Assembly (NCBI RefSeq): GCF_003234175.2
Contig: NZ_CP126257.1
Location: 1,426,001 to 1,490,000, forward strand
Reading direction: 5' to 3'
Origin: Curtobacterium sp. MCSS17_007
Lineage (GTDB): Bacteria; Actinomycetota; Actinomycetes; Actinomycetales; Microbacteriaceae
Length of the DNA: 64,000 nt
Part shown: piece after piece, positions 33,817-42,524 of the stretch
How positions within the stretch are numbered: the stretch's first letter is position 1
Layout: every line of letters starts with the position of its first letter
Program-made: the position numbers and the translations under genes
The notes under the pieces: model-generated
What the model saw: the letters and a program-made list of their open reading frames with translations, nothing else
Told to the model about the DNA's origin: nothing
The model's database searches: none

Positions 33817-35241
33817 TCAGACGCCGAAGTACAGCTCGTACTCGAACGGGTGCGGACGCTGCGCGAGCGGGAGGATCTCGTTCTCGCGCTTGTAGTCGAT
33901 CCACGTCTGGATGAGGTCCTCGGTGAAGACGTTGCCCTTGGTGAGGAACTCGTGGTCCGCCTCGAGCGCCTCGAGCGCCTCGTCGAGGGAGCCCGGCACC
34001 TGCGGGATGCCCTTGGCCTCCTCCGGGGGGAGCTCGTAGAGGTCCTTGTCGACCGGCTCGTGCGGCTCGATCCGGTTCTGGATGCCGTCGAGGCCCGCCA
34101 TGAGCTGCGCGGCGAAGGCGAGGTACGGGTTGCCCGAGGCGTCCGGCGCGCGGAACTCGATGCGCTTGGCCTTGGGGTTCGTGCCCGTGATCGGGATGCG
34201 GATCGCTGCGGAGCGGTTGCCGGCCGAGTAGACCAGGTTGACCGGAGCCTCGAAGCCCTTGACGAGGCGGTGGTACGAGTTGATCGACGGGTTCGTGAAC
34301 GCGAGCAGCGCCGGGGCGTGCTTCAGGATGCCGCCGATGTACCAGCGCGCGACGTCGGAGAGGCCGCCGTAGCCGTTCTCGTCGTAGAACAGCGGCTTGC
34401 CGTCGGACCAGAGCGACTGGTGCGTGTGCATGCCCGACCCGTTGTCACCGAACAGCGGCTTCGGCATGAACGTGGCGACCTTGCCCCACTGGTCGGCCGT
34501 GTTCTTGACGATGTACTTGAACTTCAGGATGTCGTCCGCGGCGTGGACCATCGTGTCGAACTTGTAGTTGATCTCCTGCTGGCCGCCGGTGCCCACCTCG
34601 TGGTGCGAGCGCTCGAGCTCGAAGCCCGCCTCGATCAGCTTGAGCGTGATGTCGTCGCGCAGGTCCGCCGTCTTGTCGACGGGGGAGACCGGGAAGTAGC
34701 CGCCCTTGTAGGGGGTCTTGTTGGCGAGGTTGCCGCCCTCTTCCTCGCGACCGGTGTTCCAGGCGCCCTCTTCCGAGTCGACCGAGTAGAACGACTTGTT
34801 CTGGGTCACCGAGTAACGGACGTCGTCGAAGATGTAGAACTCGGCCTCGGGGGCGAAGAACGCGGTGTCCGCGATGCCCGTCGACGCGAGGTACTTCTCC
34901 GCCTTCTTCGCCACCTGACGCGGGTCACGGCCGTAGATCTCACCGTTCCGCGGGTTGTAGATGTCGAAGATCATGATCAGCGTGCGCTCGGCGCGGAACT
35001 GGTCGATGTAGGCCGTCGTCACGTCCGGGATGAGCTGCATGTCCGACTCGTGGATCGACGCGAAGCCGCGGATCGAGGAGCCGTCGAAGAGCTGTCCGAC
35101 CGAGAAGAAGTCCTCGTCGACCGTCGACGCCGGGATGTTGAAGTGCTGCTGGACACCGGGCAGGTCCGTGAAGCGGATGTCGAGGAACTTGACGTCCGTG
35201 TCCTTGATGAAGGCGAGCACCTCGGAGGAATCGCTGAACAT
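33817..35241 (-). CDS. glnA: Glutamine synthetase type I, adenylylatable (main GlnA)
   Basis: This 474-residue GSI-beta enzyme is the main ammonia-assimilating glutamine synthetase. Landmarks are [19 protein letters not shown], the metal/ammonia region [20 protein letters not shown] and [12 protein letters not shown]. The adenylylation loop [10 protein letters not shown] is intact with Tyr402 as the target for GlnE, encoded at 25321. Length is that of the classical dodecameric enzyme. The ATG at 35241 follows AGGAGA. A GTAAC-N6-GAAAC site about 100 bases upstream (35355-35340) matches the GlnR consensus, so nitrogen control at transcription and by adenylylation is expected. Confidence 0.96.
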   Translation of the reverse strand: MFSDSSEVLAFIKDTDVKFLDIRFTDLPGVQQHFNIPASTVDEDFFSVGQLFDGSSIRGFASIHESDMQLIPDVTTAYIDQFRAERTLIMIFDIYNPRNGEIYGRDPRQVAKKAEKYLASTGIADTAFFAPEAEFYIFDDVRYSVTQNKSFYSVDSEEGAWNTGREEEGGNLANKTPYKGGYFPVSPVDKTADLRDDITLKLIEAGFELERSHHEVGTGGQQEINYKFDTMVHAADDILKFKYIVKNTADQWGKVATFMPKPLFGDNGSGMHTHQSLWSDGKPLFYDENGYGGLSDVARWYIGGILKHAPALLAFTNPSINSYHRLVKGFEAPVNLVYSAGNRSAAIRIPITGTNPKAKRIEFRAPDASGNPYLAFAAQLMAGLDGIQNRIEPHEPVDKDLYELPPEEAKGIPQVPGSLDEALEALEADHEFLTKGNVFTEDLIQTWIDYKRENEILPLAQRPHPFEYELYFGV

Positions 35242-35339
35242 GTGTGTCGATCTCCTGGGGGGTAGGTGATGTCGGAGGTGCCGCAGGTGCACCCTCCGAC
35301 GAGGCTATTGACACCGGGTTTCCCGGACATGACTGCATT

Positions 35340-35355
35340 GTTTCGTGCGTGTTAC
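35340..35355 (-). promoter_or_regulatory. Putative GlnR operator
   Basis: On the minus strand the sequence is GTAAC-ACGCAC-GAAAC, a full match to the actinobacterial GlnR consensus gTnAC-N6-GaAAC. It lies about 100 bases before the glnA ATG and 15 bases before the -10 box of the divergent RDD gene, so it could affect both. Whether the genome encodes GlnR cannot be seen here. Confidence 0.6.
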
Positions 35356-35383
35356 GTCGGCGCGGTCGCCTACCCTTGGAACC

Positions 35384-35854
35384 ATGGCCCGCAGCACCAC
35401 CCCGCCCTCCGCGTCCTCCGCCCACCCGGGCGGTGAGCACCCGGACGGGTGGCCGGGCAAGGACCTCGGGCTCCCGGAGGAGGGGCCGCGGAGCGTCGGG
35501 CGCATCGGCCGACGTGTGGTGGCGCTGCTCATCGACGGCCTCCTGGCGGACCTCGTCGCGTTCGTGACCGGGGTCTGGTCGCCGCTGCAGGGATCGGGCG
35601 ACATCACGCACACCTGGTTGCAGCTCGCGATCTTCGCCGTGCTCCAGGTGCTGTTCATCTGCACGCTGTCCGGGTCGTTCGGACACGTGTGCGTCGGGCT
35701 GCGGGTCGTCCCGATCCGTGGCGGCTACGTGGGCGTCTGGCGGCCCGTGGTGCGCACGGTCCTGCTGTGCCTGGTCGTCCCGGCCCTGATCATCGACCGT
35801 GACAGCCGCGGTGCGCACGACCGCATCGCCGGGACGGTCCTCGTCCGGCGCTGA
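35384..35854 (+). CDS. RDD-family membrane protein
   Basis: This 156-residue protein has a cytoplasmic N-terminus and three to four hydrophobic segments beginning at RIGRRVVALLIDGLLADLVAF. That segment and the later DRDSRGAHDRIAGTVLV carry the Arg-Asp-Asp type residues that name the RDD family. Function is unknown in general; some members act as ion antiporters. TACCCT (35371-35376) lies 7 bases before the ATG, so the mRNA is probably leaderless. It is divergent from glnA, which is a conserved pairing in many actinobacteria. Confidence 0.9.
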   Translation: MARSTTPPSASSAHPGGEHPDGWPGKDLGLPEEGPRSVGRIGRRVVALLIDGLLADLVAFVTGVWSPLQGSGDITHTWLQLAIFAVLQVLFICTLSGSFGHVCVGLRVVPIRGGYVGVWRPVVRTVLLCLVVPALIIDRDSRGAHDRIAGTVLVRR

Positions 35855-36003
35855 CCCGTGGCGCTCGCGCCCCGCGCCCTACGGGCCGTACGGGCTGCCG
35901 CTCGCGTCGACGGAGCAGACGACGTCGAGCGGACAGCCGGTACCAGACGGTTCCTGCACCACGGACGCGAGGGGCGTCCTCGCCGGACCAGCCCCGGACG
36001 CGA

Positions 36004-36037
36004 CGACGCCCCCGACCTGGCACGGTCGGGGGCGTCG
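36004..36037 (-). terminator. Terminator hairpin downstream of the DUF4191 gene
   Basis: A perfect 14-bp stem (36004-36017 with 36024-36037, arm CGACGCCCCCGACC) has a 6-base loop. It lies 22 bases beyond the DUF4191 stop codon and between two converging genes, so it may serve both strands. Confidence 0.8.
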
Positions 36038-36059
36038 GTGCGACGAGGGCGTACGAGGG

Positions 36060-36773
36060 TCAGCGCGGCCGGCCGGCACGGGCCCGCATCGGGTCCATGC
36101 CCTTCGGGATCGCCGATGCCGGGCCGTGCGTCAGGGAGTCGAGTCGGTTCGCGACCGCGAGGACCTCGTTGCGGTTGAGGGCCTTCTTGTACTTGTTCAT
36201 GGCGCGGGGGAGCTTGTGCAGGGTCACGCCGTCCTCGTCGTCGTCGACGTGCACCACGTGCACCGGCACGTTCGGAACGATGCGCTGGACCTTGCGACGC
36301 TCCTCGTCCACCTGGCGCTTGAGGTTGCCCCGCTGGCCCTCGGTGATCAGGACGACACCCGGCGTGCCGACCGCGCGGTAGACCGCGGCCTGCGAACGAC
36401 CGTGCACCGCGACGGGCATCTCGCTGGAGCGCCACTGGCGGCGCAGCGAGTTCGACAGCACCGCACCGACGGCGCCGGGCTGCCCAGCGATCTGCGAGTA
36501 GGCCGCGCGCTCGGCCAGCCGACCGAGGACGATGAGGAACAGCAGCACGCCGAGCAGGACGCCCGCGACGATCCACAGCGTGATCGCCAGCCAGTTCTGC
36601 CCGGGGAGCAGGAGCGCGAGCAGGACGCCCACGACGACGGGGCCGACGAACGCCAGCAGGAACCACCAGACGGACTTCGGGTCGGCCCGACGGGTCATGG
36701 TGAAGACCTGGTACATCTGCTTGAGACGACCCGGCTCCTTCGCCGTCGGTGCTTGGGGAGTGCTGCGTGCCAT
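36060..36773 (-). CDS. DUF4191 membrane protein
   Basis: This 237-residue protein has two adjacent N-terminal membrane helices (about 38-85) followed by a cytoplasmic domain with basic, charged sequence such as GNLKRQVDEERRKVQRIVP. It matches the actinobacterial DUF4191 family, usually found near lipA/lipB and sucB genes, as here. Function is unknown. The ATG at 36773 has TATCCT (36785-36780, minus strand) 6 bases upstream, indicating a leaderless mRNA. Confidence 0.9.
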   Translation of the reverse strand: MARSTPQAPTAKEPGRLKQMYQVFTMTRRADPKSVWWFLLAFVGPVVVGVLLALLLPGQNWLAITLWIVAGVLLGVLLFLIVLGRLAERAAYSQIAGQPGAVGAVLSNSLRRQWRSSEMPVAVHGRSQAAVYRAVGTPGVVLITEGQRGNLKRQVDEERRKVQRIVPNVPVHVVHVDDDEDGVTLHKLPRAMNKYKKALNRNEVLAVANRLDSLTHGPASAIPKGMDPMRARAGRPR

Positions 36774-36900
36774 GCGACCAGGATACGGCCTCGGCTCCCG
36801 CCTGCAGACCGTCCCTCGTCGAGCTGTGGGCGAACGGTCCCGTCCACAGACGGGGAGCGACGGACGGGAGGCCCACCGCTCCTCCGCCACGCTCGACACC

Positions 36901-37773
36901 ATGACGACGACGGAACGACACGAGCGCTGGTGCGGCGCACGAGACCCGTCCGCGTTCGCGCGGTGGACGGCCGACCGGTCGGCGGGGTGCGGTCCGCACC
37001 TCGTGCCGGTGGTCCGGGTCGGCAGGTGCTCGAGCGGGCACCCGGCGGCCGAGGTCCTGCGGCCCGCGGTCCGGCCCCTCGAGTGCACACTCGACGTCGT
37101 CGGCGTCCCGACCGAGGGCGTGGCCGTCACCCTGACCGTGCCGCTCCTGCAGGTCGCCCTCGCAGCGCGGAGCGGCGCCGTCGAGGTCGGCACCGTGCCG
37201 CTGGACGGGGTCGGCGTCGACGAGTCCGGCGCCGTGGTGGTCGCCGACGTGCCACCTGGTGCCGTGCCGGTGCACGCCGATGGCTCCTGTGGGGCGGAGC
37301 CCGGGACCGACGCGGCGCACCCGACCGGTGCACCGTCCGGGCCGCCGGCGTCGGCGCGACCCGCGCGGGACCCCGACGGCCCGAGGCAGCTCGTCCTGGC
37401 CGCGCGGGCGGTCTGGGACCGCGTCGATGCACGAGCCGCGGCCAGGGCGGTGCTCGACCCGGCGCTCGACGCAGCGCGGGACGGCGACGCGGTGCTCGTC
37501 GGCGAGGCGCTCGACCTGGTCGTCGCAGCGGCCCCGCCCAGGCCCGTACGGTGGACCCGGCCGGTGTCCGAGCTGTTCGACGAGCGCCCGGTCGCACCGA
37601 CTCCGGCCGGTCCGGCTCCGGGAGACCTGAGCGCGCTCGTCGTGCGGGCGGTCCGCGACGCCGTCGAGCAGGGCATCCCCTTCGGATCCGGGCGTCGACT
37701 GCCGGTCCGACACGCGGTCGTCGGGGTCGTCGTCGCCGGGGGACTCACCACCGCGGCGGTCGGCCTCCTGTGA
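36901..37773 (+). CDS. Hypothetical protein with C-terminal membrane helix
   Basis: I do not recognise this 290-residue protein. The N-terminal 60 residues include three or four cysteines (WCGARD, GCGPH, GRCSSGH, ECTLD) in a spacing unlike a standard zinc ribbon. The middle is Ala/Pro/Val-rich and the last 22 residues (RHAVVGVVVAGGLTTAAVGLL) form a likely tail anchor. The frame is supported by an ATG in good position and by codon use with G/C in the third position. There is no clear ribosome binding site; CACGCT 7 bases upstream is a weak -10. It opposes the sucB operon. Confidence 0.55.
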   Translation: MTTTERHERWCGARDPSAFARWTADRSAGCGPHLVPVVRVGRCSSGHPAAEVLRPAVRPLECTLDVVGVPTEGVAVTLTVPLLQVALAARSGAVEVGTVPLDGVGVDESGAVVVADVPPGAVPVHADGSCGAEPGTDAAHPTGAPSGPPASARPARDPDGPRQLVLAARAVWDRVDARAAARAVLDPALDAARDGDAVLVGEALDLVVAAAPPRPVRWTRPVSELFDERPVAPTPAGPAPGDLSALVVRAVRDAVEQGIPFGSGRRLPVRHAVVGVVVAGGLTTAAVGLL

Positions 37774-37813
37774 GGACGGCGCCCGTCCTGTCGATCGCGC
37801 GACCCCGGGAATG

Positions 37814-37854
37814 CCGGACGGCCCCGGTCCCTGAGCGGGACCGGGGCCGTCCGG
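37814..37854 (-). terminator. Terminator hairpin downstream of sucB
   Basis: A perfect 17-bp stem (37814-37830 with 37838-37854, core GGACGGCCCCGGTCC) with a 7-base loop, 20 bases after the sucB stop codon. It lies between converging genes. Confidence 0.85.
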
Positions 37855-37873
37855 TGTGGAACGGGACGCTGGG

Positions 37874-39358
37874 TCAGTAGCCGAGGTTCGGGCCGAAGTT
37901 GCCCTCCTCGAGGCGGTTCTTGACCGCGACGAGGTACCGCGACGCGTCCGCGCCGTCGATGATCCGGTGGTCGTACGAGAGCGCGAGGTAGACGAACGAA
38001 CGGATCGCGATGGCCTCCTGGCCGTCGACCTTCACGACGGCCGGGCGCTTCGTCACGATGCCCGTGCCGAGGATCGCCGACTGCGGCAGGAACACCACGG
38101 GGGTGTCGAACAGCGCGCCGCGCGAACCGGTGTTCGTCAGCGTGAAGGTGCCACCCGCGAGCTCGTCTGGCTTGAGCTGGTTGTTGCGCGTGCGCTCGGC
38201 CAGGTCGGCGATCGACTTCGAGAAGTCCGCCAACGACAGGCTCGAGGCGTCCTTGATGACCGGGGTCAGCAGGCCGCGCTCGGTGTCGACCGCGATCGAG
38301 ACGTTCTCGTGGTCCGGGTAGACGATCTCGTCACCCTCGACCGTCGAGTTGATCTTCGGGTGCGCCTTGAGGGCCTCGGACGCCGCGAGGGCGAAGAACG
38401 GCATGAAGCTCAGCTTCGAACCGGTCTTCTCGAGGAACTCGGCCTTGTTCGCGTCACGGAACTGCGCAACCTTCGTCACGTCGACCTCGACCACGCTGGT
38501 GAGCTGCGCGGTCGACGTCATCGACTGCACGGCACGCTCGGCGACGACCTTGCGGAGGCGCGACATCTTCTCGCGGGTACCGCGGAGCGGCGAGGTCTCG
38601 GCCACGAACGGACCGGCGGCAGCGGCGGCCGGAGCCGACGAGCCGGCGGACGACGCCTTCGCGGCCGCGGCGAGCACGTCCTCCTTGCGGATGCGGCCGC
38701 CGACGCCGGAGCCGGAGACGGTCGACAGGTCGACGCCCTGCTCGTTGGCGAGCTTGCGCACGAGCGGGGTGACGTAGCCGGAGGCCGAGGCGTCCTGGTT
38801 CGGGTTCGGCACCGACGCCGAGGCGGTCGCGCCGGACGCGGCCGGAGCAGCAGCCGGAGCCGGAGCGGCGGCGGGGGCAGGGACGGCGGCCGGCACCGCG
38901 GCGGGCGGCGGCACCGGAGCGGCCTGCGGGACCGGGGGAGCCGAGGGTGCCTGCGGTGCGGCGGGCTGCGTCTGGCCGCCCGGCGCGGGCTCGGCCTGCT
39001 GCGGCTCCGGGGCCTTCTGCTCCTCGCCCTGCTCGGTGCTCGGGGCCGTCTCCGGCTCGCTCGCGTCGGCCGCGGCTTCGTCGGCGCCCTGGCCGTCCGA
39101 GGCGTCCGAACCGGAGCCGGAGCCGTCGCCGATCTTGACCAGCGCGGTGCCGACCTCGACCGTCTCGTCCTCCTGGACGAGGATCTCCTCGACGACGCCG
39201 GCGACCGGCGACGGGATCTCGGTGTCGACCTTGTCGGTCGAGACCTCGAGCAGCGGCTCGTCGACCTCGACCCGGTCACCGACGTTCTTCAGCCATCGGG
39301 TGACCGTGCCCTCGGTGACGCTCTCGCCGAGCGCCGGGAGGTTGACGGATTCGCTCAT
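37874..39358 (-). CDS. sucB: Dihydrolipoamide acyltransferase (2-oxoacid dehydrogenase E2)
   Basis: This 494-residue E2 protein has one N-terminal lipoyl domain with the modified lysine K43 in STDKVDTEIP, a long Ala/Pro/Gln linker (about 80-185), an E1/E3 binding domain (YVTPLVRKLANEQGVD onward) and a catalytic core ending in SYDHRIIDGADASRYL, with the family's active-site histidine. In actinobacteria this protein (SucB/DlaT) serves pyruvate and 2-oxoglutarate dehydrogenase complexes; substrate cannot be decided from sequence. Mycobacterial DlaT has two lipoyl domains, this one has one. The ATG at 39358 follows AGGAGC. lpdA lies 73 bases upstream in the same direction. Confidence 0.93.
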   Translation of the reverse strand: MSESVNLPALGESVTEGTVTRWLKNVGDRVEVDEPLLEVSTDKVDTEIPSPVAGVVEEILVQEDETVEVGTALVKIGDGSGSGSDASDGQGADEAAADASEPETAPSTEQGEEQKAPEPQQAEPAPGGQTQPAAPQAPSAPPVPQAAPVPPPAAVPAAVPAPAAAPAPAAAPAASGATASASVPNPNQDASASGYVTPLVRKLANEQGVDLSTVSGSGVGGRIRKEDVLAAAAKASSAGSSAPAAAAAGPFVAETSPLRGTREKMSRLRKVVAERAVQSMTSTAQLTSVVEVDVTKVAQFRDANKAEFLEKTGSKLSFMPFFALAASEALKAHPKINSTVEGDEIVYPDHENVSIAVDTERGLLTPVIKDASSLSLADFSKSIADLAERTRNNQLKPDELAGGTFTLTNTGSRGALFDTPVVFLPQSAILGTGIVTKRPAVVKVDGQEAIAIRSFVYLALSYDHRIIDGADASRYLVAVKNRLEEGNFGPNLGY

Positions 39359-39431
39359 CGGGTGGGCTCCTGTTCGCGGGTTGCTGTGGTGGTTGGTGTC
39401 ATTGTCACGGTGTGCACGGTGGACGTGGTCG

Positions 39432-40805
39432 TCACAGCGCGTGCAGCGGCTTGCCCGCGAGGTGGAGGAAGGCCTCGCCCAGCGCCTCGTTCTGCGTCGG
39501 GTGGGCGTGCACGAGGGGGGCGACGTCCTCCGGGTGTGCTTCCCAGTTGACCGCGAGCTGGGCCTCGCCGATGAGCTCACCGACGCGCGCGCCGATCATC
39601 GAGACGCCGACGACCGGGCCGTCCACGACGCGGACGACCTTGACGGCGCCCGAGGTGCCGATGATGTGGCTGCGGCCGTTGCCGGCGAGGTTGTACTCGT
39701 AGGTGTCGACCTTGTCCTTGCCGTACTCCTCCTCGGCCTTCGCCTGGGAGAGACCGACCGAGGCGACCTCGGGGTCCGAGTAGGTGACCTTCGGGATGTT
39801 CGTGTCCGAGATGACGACGGGGTTGAGGCCCGCGATCTCCTCGGCGACGAAGATGCCCTGCTGGAACCCGCGGTGCGCGAGCTGCAGGCCCGGGACGATG
39901 TCGCCGACGGCGTAGACGTTCGGCAGGTTGGTGGCGAGGCGCTCGTTCGTGGTGACGAACCCGCGGTCCATCGCGACGCCGACCTCGTCGAAGCCCATGT
40001 TCTGCGTGAGCGGGCCGCGGCCGACCGCGACGAGCAGGACGTCGCCCTCGTAGGTCTTGCCGTCCTCGAGCGTCACGACGACGCCGTTCTCGTGCTGGTC
40101 GACGTGGTCGAAGCGGACGCCGAGCGAGAAGTCGATGCCGCGCTTGCGGAACGCGCGCTCGAGCTGCTTGGACATCGACTCGTCCTCGGCGGGGATGAGG
40201 TGGGGCAGGCCCTCGACGATGGTGACCTCGGCGCCGAACGACTTCCAGACGCTGGCGAACTCGACGCCGATGACGCCGCCGCCGAGGATGACGACCTTGT
40301 TCGGGACGTAGTCCATCTTGAGCGCGGTCTCGGACGTGATCACCCGACCGCCGATCTCGAGGCCCGGCAGGGACTTCGAGTAGGAACCGGTCGCGAGCAC
40401 GACGTTCTTGCCGGTCACGGTCTGGTCGCCGACCTGCACGGTGTTCTGGGAGGTCAGGCGGCCCCAGCCCTCGACGACGGTGATGCCGCGGGCCTTGACG
40501 AGTCCCTGCAGGCCCTTGTACTTCGAGTTGATGACGCCCTGCTGGTAGTCGATGACCTTCGGCACCTCGACACCGGCGAACTCGGCGATGACGCCGTACT
40601 TCTCCGCGTCGCGCGTGGCGTCGGCGACCTCGGCGGCGTGGAGCAGCGCCTTGGTCGGGATGCAGCCGCGGTGCAGGCAGGTCCCTCCGAGCTTGTCTCC
40701 CTCGATGAGCGCGACGCTCATGCCGAGCTCGGCGGCCCGGAGCGCAGCGGCGTAGCCACCACTGCCGCCACCGAGGACCACGACGTCGTAAGTCTGTTCC
40801 GTCAC
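39432..40805 (-). CDS. lpdA: Dihydrolipoyl dehydrogenase (E3)
   Basis: This 457-residue FAD disulfide oxidoreductase reoxidises dihydrolipoamide with NAD. It begins with the FAD motif VLGGGSGGYAAALRA, then the redox-active disulfide GGTCLHRGCIPTK, the NAD motif ILGGGVIGVEFAS and the C-terminal active base HAHPTQNEAL. The GTG at 40805 gives the usual family N-terminus (TEQTYDVVVLGGG). A TTG three codons upstream lies too close to the GAGGGAG ribosome binding site. The gene forms an operon with sucB and supplies the shared E3 subunit. Confidence 0.95.
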   Translation of the reverse strand: MTEQTYDVVVLGGGSGGYAAALRAAELGMSVALIEGDKLGGTCLHRGCIPTKALLHAAEVADATRDAEKYGVIAEFAGVEVPKVIDYQQGVINSKYKGLQGLVKARGITVVEGWGRLTSQNTVQVGDQTVTGKNVVLATGSYSKSLPGLEIGGRVITSETALKMDYVPNKVVILGGGVIGVEFASVWKSFGAEVTIVEGLPHLIPAEDESMSKQLERAFRKRGIDFSLGVRFDHVDQHENGVVVTLEDGKTYEGDVLLVAVGRGPLTQNMGFDEVGVAMDRGFVTTNERLATNLPNVYAVGDIVPGLQLAHRGFQQGIFVAEEIAGLNPVVISDTNIPKVTYSDPEVASVGLSQAKAEEEYGKDKVDTYEYNLAGNGRSHIIGTSGAVKVVRVVDGPVVGVSMIGARVGELIGEAQLAVNWEAHPEDVAPLVHAHPTQNEALGEAFLHLAGKPLHAL

Positions 40806-40910
40806 CTGGTGCAACTCCCTCGTGCGTGTCGGGGCCCGGGTCGGACCCCACTGGACACCGCGGCGGCGGCGTCCGACGGTCGGACCGCATGGTTCCGGTC
40901 CCGTCCCGCT

Positions 40911-40951
40911 GGTTCCGGCGGGCGCGCATCGGTGCGCAGCCCGCCGGGACC
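40911..40951 (-). terminator. Terminator hairpin downstream of pepA
   Basis: Near-perfect 13-bp arms (GGTTCCGGCGGGC at 40911-40923, GCCCGCCGGGACC at 40939-40951) with an inner GCGCA/TGCGC stem, just beyond the pepA stop codon and ahead of lpdA. Confidence 0.75.
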
Positions 40952-40958
40952 CAACCTA

Positions 40959-42440
40959 CTACTTGGACTGGAGCTCTTCTGCGAGCCCGATGAGCGTCCG
41001 GACCATGACACCGGTCGCGCCCTTGCCGAGCCAGCCGTACCCGCCGCCCTTGTGCTCCGACGGGCCGGCGATGTCGAGGTGCGCCCACGGCACGCCCTCG
41101 CCGACGAACCGCTCCAGGAACTTGCCCGCCAGGAGCATCCCGCCGGCCGGGTTGCCGACGGTCGCGTTGACCATGTCGGCGACGTCGCTGGCCAGTCGCG
41201 CGTCGAGCTCCTCGGGGAGCGGCATCGGCCAGATCGGCTCGGCCACGGCGTCGGCGACCGCGCGCACACGGGCGACCAGGTCGTCACTGCCCATCAGGCC
41301 CGTCGTGCGGTCGCCGAGGGCGACGACCTGTGCGCCGGTGAGCGTCGCGACGTCGACGAGCGCGTCGGGCTGCTCGAGCGACGCCGCGGCCATACCGTCA
41401 CCGAGGACGAGCCGCCCCTCGGCGTCGGTGTTCGTGACCTCGACGGTCTTGCCGTTCTTCAGCGTGAGGACGTCGCCGGGGCGCGTCGCGGAGCCGGACG
41501 GCATGTTCTCGGCGAGGCACAGCCAGGCGGTGACCTTCGTGTCGAGGCCGAGGCGTGCGGCCGCGATCGTCGCGGCCAGCACGGTGGCGGCACCGGTCAT
41601 GTCGGTCTTCATGCCGAGCATCGACGCGGCGGGCTTCAGGGAGAGGCCGCCGGAGTCGAACGTGATGCCCTTGCCGACGAGCGCGAGGTGCTTGCTCGCG
41701 GAGGACGGCTCGTAGCGCACGACCACCAGGCGCGGCGGACGCTCCGAGCCACGGCCGACACCGACGATGCCGCCGAACCCCTGCTCCTCGAGCTGGTGCT
41801 CGTCGAGGACCTCGACGGTGAGCGGCAGGCCCTCGGCCTGGGCGACGGCGACGTCGGCGACGTCGGCGGGGCCGAGGTCACCGGCGGCGGTGTTGACGAG
41901 GTCCCGCACGAGCGCCGCGGCGTCCGCCACGATCGCCGGACGGACGGTGGCGTCGGCGGCGGTGTCGGCCGGCGTGACGACCTCGATGCGCTGGTCGCCC
42001 CGCGTCGGACCGGTCGAGCCCGCGCCCTTGTGCCGGGTGAACGCGTAGGCGCCCAGGGCCGCGCCCTCGAGGGCGGCGTCGACGAGCTCGGCGGAGTCGG
42101 TCGGGAGCGCGAGGGCGATCGAGGACACCTGGGGGAGCTGTCGGACGGCGCTGCCGGCCGCGGCGCGCACCGAGGCGGCGTCGACGGTCGAGCCGAGTCC
42201 GACGAGCGCGATGCCGGCGGCGGTCACACCGGTGCCCGGCAGGCGGACGAGCTGGTCCTTCGCGCCGGTCACGCCGATGGTGCCGAGGTCGAGGTCCGCG
42301 AGCACCTCCAGCGCTCCGGTGGCGCTCGGCGCGATCGCGGGCGCGCCGCCGTCGGTGCCGGAGCGGACACCGAGCACGAGGACGTCGGCTTCGACGTCGG
42401 AGGGGGTCGAGGTGGTGGTGGAGAGCGTCGGTCGGACCAT
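40959..42440 (-). CDS. pepA: Leucyl aminopeptidase (M17)
   Basis: This 493-residue M17 peptidase has a variable N-terminal domain and the conserved dinuclear zinc domain: GKGITFDSGGLSLKP (metal lysine and aspartate), MKTDMTGAA and the signature NTDAEGRL. It hydrolyses N-terminal residues from peptides and acts as a hexamer in the cytoplasm; some homologues also bind DNA. The ATG at 42440 has TAGGCT (42452-42447, minus strand) 6 bases upstream, so it is probably leaderless. It is divergent from the PAC2 gene, with only 84 bases between start codons. Confidence 0.95.
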   Translation of the reverse strand: MVRPTLSTTTSTPSDVEADVLVLGVRSGTDGGAPAIAPSATGALEVLADLDLGTIGVTGAKDQLVRLPGTGVTAAGIALVGLGSTVDAASVRAAAGSAVRQLPQVSSIALALPTDSAELVDAALEGAALGAYAFTRHKGAGSTGPTRGDQRIEVVTPADTAADATVRPAIVADAAALVRDLVNTAAGDLGPADVADVAVAQAEGLPLTVEVLDEHQLEEQGFGGIVGVGRGSERPPRLVVVRYEPSSASKHLALVGKGITFDSGGLSLKPAASMLGMKTDMTGAATVLAATIAAARLGLDTKVTAWLCLAENMPSGSATRPGDVLTLKNGKTVEVTNTDAEGRLVLGDGMAAASLEQPDALVDVATLTGAQVVALGDRTTGLMGSDDLVARVRAVADAVAEPIWPMPLPEELDARLASDVADMVNATVGNPAGGMLLAGKFLERFVGEGVPWAHLDIAGPSEHKGGGYGWLGKGATGVMVRTLIGLAEELQSK

Positions 42441-42511
42441 GCGCCCAGCCTATCCAGCAGGTGTTCGCCGAGAGCGTGGGGTCGACGCACGGGCCGGTCG
42501 GGGGTGCCGCC

Positions 42512-42517
42512 TAGCAT
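42512..42517 (+). promoter_or_regulatory. -10 box that decides the PAC2 start codon
   Basis: TAGCAT ends 7 bases before GTG at 42525. Its last bases are part of the in-frame ATG at 42516, so that ATG would be destroyed as a start by the promoter itself. This favours GTG 42525. Confidence 0.55.
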
Positions 42518-42524
42518 GGGGACG

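Noticed and set aside
39036..42515. A very long plus-strand open frame running through sucB, lpdA and pepA
   Set aside because: Antisense shadow of three well-recognised minus-strand genes. Only its last part (42525-43448, PAC2) is real coding sequence.
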